Positions 60,799 through 64,000 of a stretch of 64,000 nt of DNA are shown here, piece after piece. The position numbers and the translations under genes are program-made. Below the pieces are notes generated by a model that had not been told where the DNA came from, did no database searches, and was given only the letters and a program-made list of their open reading frames with translations. Source of the DNA: Rosellinia necatrix (Eukaryota > Ascomycota > Sordariomycetes > Xylariales > Xylariaceae); assembly GCA_021209875.1 (NCBI GenBank), contig JAGYVD010000009.1, positions 62,001 through 126,000 of the forward strand, given 5' to 3'. The stretch's first letter is position 1, and every line of letters starts with the position of its first letter.

Positions 60799-61729
60799 TC
60801 ATGCAGCGTCGTCGGTGGACCTGTCACCGCCACCTTTGCGCTCATTCCATCTTCTTTTGCCAACCCGCGTCTCAAAATGAGGTGCCGTTATTTTGACGTC
60901 CACCGTAGCGTTCTCGGCCGCAGTTCGTGTCTTGTTGCGGTAGCAGTCAACTATAAAGTAATTAGCTATATTCGTCCAGGCAAGTCTGGGTTAGGTCGAA
61001 CGCACGAGATCGTTGTAGAAAGATGGTGCGGCCCGCAAATGGTCTTCCGTTTAGCCACGCCATTCTGTAGCCTAGGTCGTTCAGTCGTACTTCTCTCAAA
61101 CGAGTAGTTGCTCTTGTTCTCGGTATGGAGACTTGGCCTTCGATGCCATTAGCCATAGGGACCTTCACCTCGACGCATTCTCTCGCTCGGTTCGTTCTCG
61201 AGCGTCCCGTACGGCCGCCGTCCACTTCCACTTCTTGGTCGCTCAGGTCATCTTCAAAAAAGCGACTACCGGTTGCGCTCGGTGGGGGATCCTGCATTTC
61301 ACGAGGGAAATAGCTGCGCGGGAATACCGCCGAGCGCTTGCGGAACGAGTCGGGGATCTCCTTCGTATTAACGGTTTCTAGTTGCACACGCACACGCTGG
61401 CGATTGCCTCGACGACTATCGTCAACCAGGATGAACTTTCGCTTGGGAGCGTCGGGGAAAAGCCCCTCCGGGTTTATATCCTCTTCTTCTCGGTTGTTGC
61501 GCTTAGCGGCAATCGGGCCATGGTGAGGACCGCCAAGACCATCGTGCATCGATGTCACAGAGGGCCCTGAGGCTGCATGACTGGGGTACTGCTGAGGATA
61601 CCCGGCAAAAACATGGGATGGCCGGACGTCTTCTGCAGATCCAGACCCTGGTCCTCCGGGCGCTTGGTGATGATGGTGGGATTCATCCATGTACTCTCCG
61701 TCCCCTACAAGACGCATGGGCATCAGCAT
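60799..61729 (-). CDS. DUF8032-like fungal regulator, paralog A
   Basis: Exons 61729-61006 and 60950-60799 give 291 residues. The 55-nt intron (GTGCGT...TTATAG) splits the serine codon of LQRSLDCYRNK. A Gln/His/Pro-rich N-terminus (about 1-90) precedes the domain. Its landmarks are KFILVDDSRRG, RVRVQLETVNTKEIPDSFRK, VFPRSYFPREM, LNDLGYRMAW, GRTIFLQRSLD and finally HFETRVGKRRW. These are the landmarks I remember from a fungus-specific nuclear family (DUF8032). The family name is from memory; the domain itself is clear. Without the intron the frame ends early at 60962, so naive calling truncates the C-terminus. It lies in tandem with the gene at 62159-63611, same strand, 429 bp apart. An upstream non-coding exon is possible. 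Confidence 0.82.
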
Positions 61730-62158
61730 AACTTCCTCTCAGTGGCAAAAAGGGATGAATAGTGCGGTGAAAGTCTAGAGGTCTCGAGAATCAATGTAAT
61801 TGCGATTGGGATGAAAGGGGCCTGTAGTACAAGGTTGCGATGATATGTGGATGAGATGATATGTGCTCGAAGTGTGTTTGTGCAGCGGAATGCAGAACGA
61901 TGCCATACAGCTTCGGCCCCGGACAGTGACAAACGCCCCAGCAAACCAAGGCGACTAGTTATTGTACAGAAATAGTGCCAGTTTTCCATATGCTCCCCGT
62001 CGCGCCAGTGGCTTTCGAAGCCTAATATATAAACATAAGAAGCATCCATCCCGAACAAAAGCCAAATTAGGCTATACCGTATAATAACAAGAGGTATCGC
62101 AACAACAACAACAACGACAACAATAACAACGGCGGTGACTGTAACGGTAACGCATCAA
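61730..62158. other. Short spacer between tandem paralogs, with (AAC)n run
   Basis: Contains the promoter and 5' UTR of the gene ending at 60799 and the 3' flank of the gene at 62159. An AAC trinucleotide run lies at about 62099-62131. Confidence 0.5.
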
Positions 62159-63611
62159 TTACATCTGGTACATACCGACTTCATCCCCTCCACCCGGCGC
62201 ACCTCCTTCATGGGCGTGGTGATGATGCATCTGCGAGCCCATGCTACCCATCCCAGGCTTCCCCAGGGTTGATGCGGAACTGGGGCCCAGGGCGCCGGGG
62301 TTCGACATCCCTGTCGGGCCGTTGGGACCGGGTATATGGGTCGAGTGAGGCGGCTGAACCGTCTTCCGATTGTTCATCTTCGCCATACGACGCACGCGGC
62401 GACTGCGCAACCTGGGATCTTGGTTGCTGTTTCTCCAACTATCTACAGCTCGTTGGATCAGGCCTCTCTTACCGCGGAGGCAAGGATTTAGCTGGGCCAG
62501 AGCCCACCCCACCGTGTTGCACTCAGTCTCGTACTGAAGTCGATTACCGCGATACTGCTCTTTTGAACAGCATGCACGAGGATAGACGCAATTTTCCGTT
62601 TTGAAGTCGGCGCCGAGCTCGTCTGTGTTCACGGATTCCACGTCACAGCGTATTGTGTATTCCATCTTCACCCTGTCCCGTGAATATTCGAACGCAATCC
62701 ATTGCACACCGTTGTTGTCTTGTCTCACAACCAATGGTGTCGTAGCGGGGATAGGACCGGGTGCAGCATTATTGTTGATACCCGGTGTCGATGACCCTGT
62801 GGGCGTTGATAATTGCCCACCGTTCTGGTTAGATTGGGGGGTTCCGAGCGGTCCAGACCCAGGGCGCTGCAATTGCGGTGCCATTTGAGGCTCCAATTTC
62901 GCATGTCTTGGACTACCAGTCATCCCCGCCTGGCTGTGTTGGCTGGCGTGTTGGGGCATCTGGTGTTGTGGACCAGTCTGAGACATCATCATGCTGGGCT
63001 GCGACGTCATGGACTGATGGGGTGGTTGCGCATGTTGCGGGTACGGCTGGGGTGCCTGTGGTGCCATCGACGGGTATTGAGGCTGCTGGCCGCCATAGTA
63101 CATCGATTGGTGCTGCAATTGGGACGGGGGTTGTCCATAAATGCTTCGGTGTTCATGGGCGGAGGGCGATGCGACCGAGGCCGGCGAGTTGGACTGCGGC
63201 GTATGGTAGATGGGCGGATACGGTCGGGGCATCTGAGCTGCGGCCATCATGTCGGAAGTATCTATGAACGTGTAAGCGCTCCACATCTGGGAGGTTGACT
63301 CTTGGGGCGACGCGACGCGTCCGACACTCACCTGCCGAGGTGTATCCGCTGGTCGTGCCTGGGGTGCTGTACGGGCTCTGATGGGCGTAATATGGGAGGT
63401 CTTGGCCGTGTTGAGCGGTCGCGGAGTGGCTCGACGCTTGATAGGGCTGTATGGGATGCGACGAGTACGCTGACGGGTGTTGCGGTGGCGCCGAGGGCGC
63501 CTGGTGGTGCTGCTGGTGCACAATGCTAGAAGGTCGGGTATGTTGCGATAGGTGTTGCGAAGGCGCCGTACCCTGTGAATGCGGATGATGCTGCATGCGT
63601 GCGACAACCAT
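62159..63611 (-). CDS. DUF8032-like fungal regulator, paralog B (Gln/Pro-rich)
   Basis: Exons 63611-63332 and 63261-62159 give 460 residues. The intron has a GTGAGT donor; a 70-nt form ending CATAG and a 94-nt form ending GCAG both keep the frame, and I list the 70-nt form. The first about 230 residues are Gln/His/Pro/Ser-rich, as in activation domains (MQHHPHSQ, YPPIYHTPQSN). The conserved domain follows: VQWIAFEYSRDRVKMEYT, IRCDVESVN, FKTENCVYPRACC, GWALAQLNPCLRGKRGL and IQRAVDSWRNSNQDPRL, then a basic RSRRVRRMAKMNNRK likely to be a nuclear signal. Shared order of VE-VN, V-PR, LG/GW and LQR/IQR-D-RN landmarks with the neighbour indicates paralogy. Very high conservation is typical of this family, so an important regulatory role is likely but not shown. 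Confidence 0.85.
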
Positions 63612-64000
63612 TAGTGCTCATTCTCGGCCGTCAACATCAAAATCACGAAGAAAAATAACAAAAATAACAATCGACACAGTCGGACACGACGCTATCGGAT
63701 ATATGTGGTACGGTCCAGGTTTAAGAAGTTTCCACCATCCTTGATGACGAGGTTCAGCGGGTAAGGCGTGCAAGGTCACGGGGGGAGCTCAAGGTTATAA
63801 AACCAGGGGGGGAAGAGGGATGTGATATTTGTTAGGGGAAGAGATGCAGTACCAGGAAGCGAACAAAAGGCAATTGCTCCTTTGGGAGGAGTGGATAGAA
63901 AAAAAAGAAGGGATGCCCGGAAGCTCAGGTTTTCGGTACCTGAGTCCGCGGATTGGGTTTTTTTTTTTTTTCTCTTTCTATTTTGCCTCCTCAAACCCAG
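63612..64000. other. Upstream region of paralog B
   Basis: Promoter and 5' UTR-like DNA with an A-rich tract near 63645-63672 and a poly-T tract at 63958-63972. No gene is seen up to the right edge of the window. Confidence 0.5.

Noticed and set aside
63153..63331. Unspliced continuation of the first frame of paralog B
   Set aside because: It ends without the conserved domain; a GTGAGT intron brings the frame into the domain.
1..64000. CRISPR arrays, prokaryotic operons, phage or viral genes
   Set aside because: No regularly spaced repeats with unique spacers. Intron-bearing genes and RIP identify eukaryotic fungal DNA, and no viral coding region was recognised.

Overview
The window looks like nuclear DNA of a filamentous ascomycete (Pezizomycotina, probably a Sordariomycete). 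Genes carry several short introns (about 50-130 nt, GT...YAG, with CTAAC-like branch points). Large transposon-derived blocks have been driven to extreme A+T by C-to-T and G-to-A changes, the signature of repeat-induced point mutation (RIP). GC-rich genes sit between these blocks. No prokaryotic operon logic applies, and I saw no rRNA, tRNA or CRISPR array.

Layout: 1-9.8 kb is an AT-rich block holding an LTR-like direct-repeat pair (243 bp each, about 6.6 kb element). At 9.8-10.85 kb lies a fold-back element with arms of about 286 bp. From 12 to 26 kb come a doubtful hypothetical gene, an alpha/beta hydrolase, a secreted HD-domain protein and a diverged MAT1-2-1-like HMG-box gene. From 26.4 to 44.2 kb there is one multi-exon dynamin-like (SLIP-GC-type) GTPase gene. 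It is cut in two by a 14.2-kb Ty1/Copia LTR retrotransposon with a perfect 5-bp target duplication, and a second 7.5-kb LTR element is nested in that one. From 46.5 to 64 kb come a GC-rich methyltransferase-like gene, an 826-aa conserved fungal protein, a small integral-membrane protein, a second MAT-like gene that keeps only the N-terminal domain, and two neighbouring paralogous nuclear-type regulators (resembling DUF8032 proteins).

The two points most worth a second look are: (1) the GTPase, whose 15 exon segments (14 exons, one split) join without a stop once the retrotransposon and one target copy are taken out; and (2) the pair of MAT1-2-1-like genes 33 kb apart, one with an HMG box (and one in-frame TAG) and one without, sharing an intron position and lying away from any visible APN2 or SLA2 gene. 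Otherwise the genes show no obvious shared pathway; this reads as a transposon-rich, fast-evolving chromosomal region. Exon boundaries were deduced by hand from frame, splice signals and family resemblance. Family names come from memory of motifs, not from a search.
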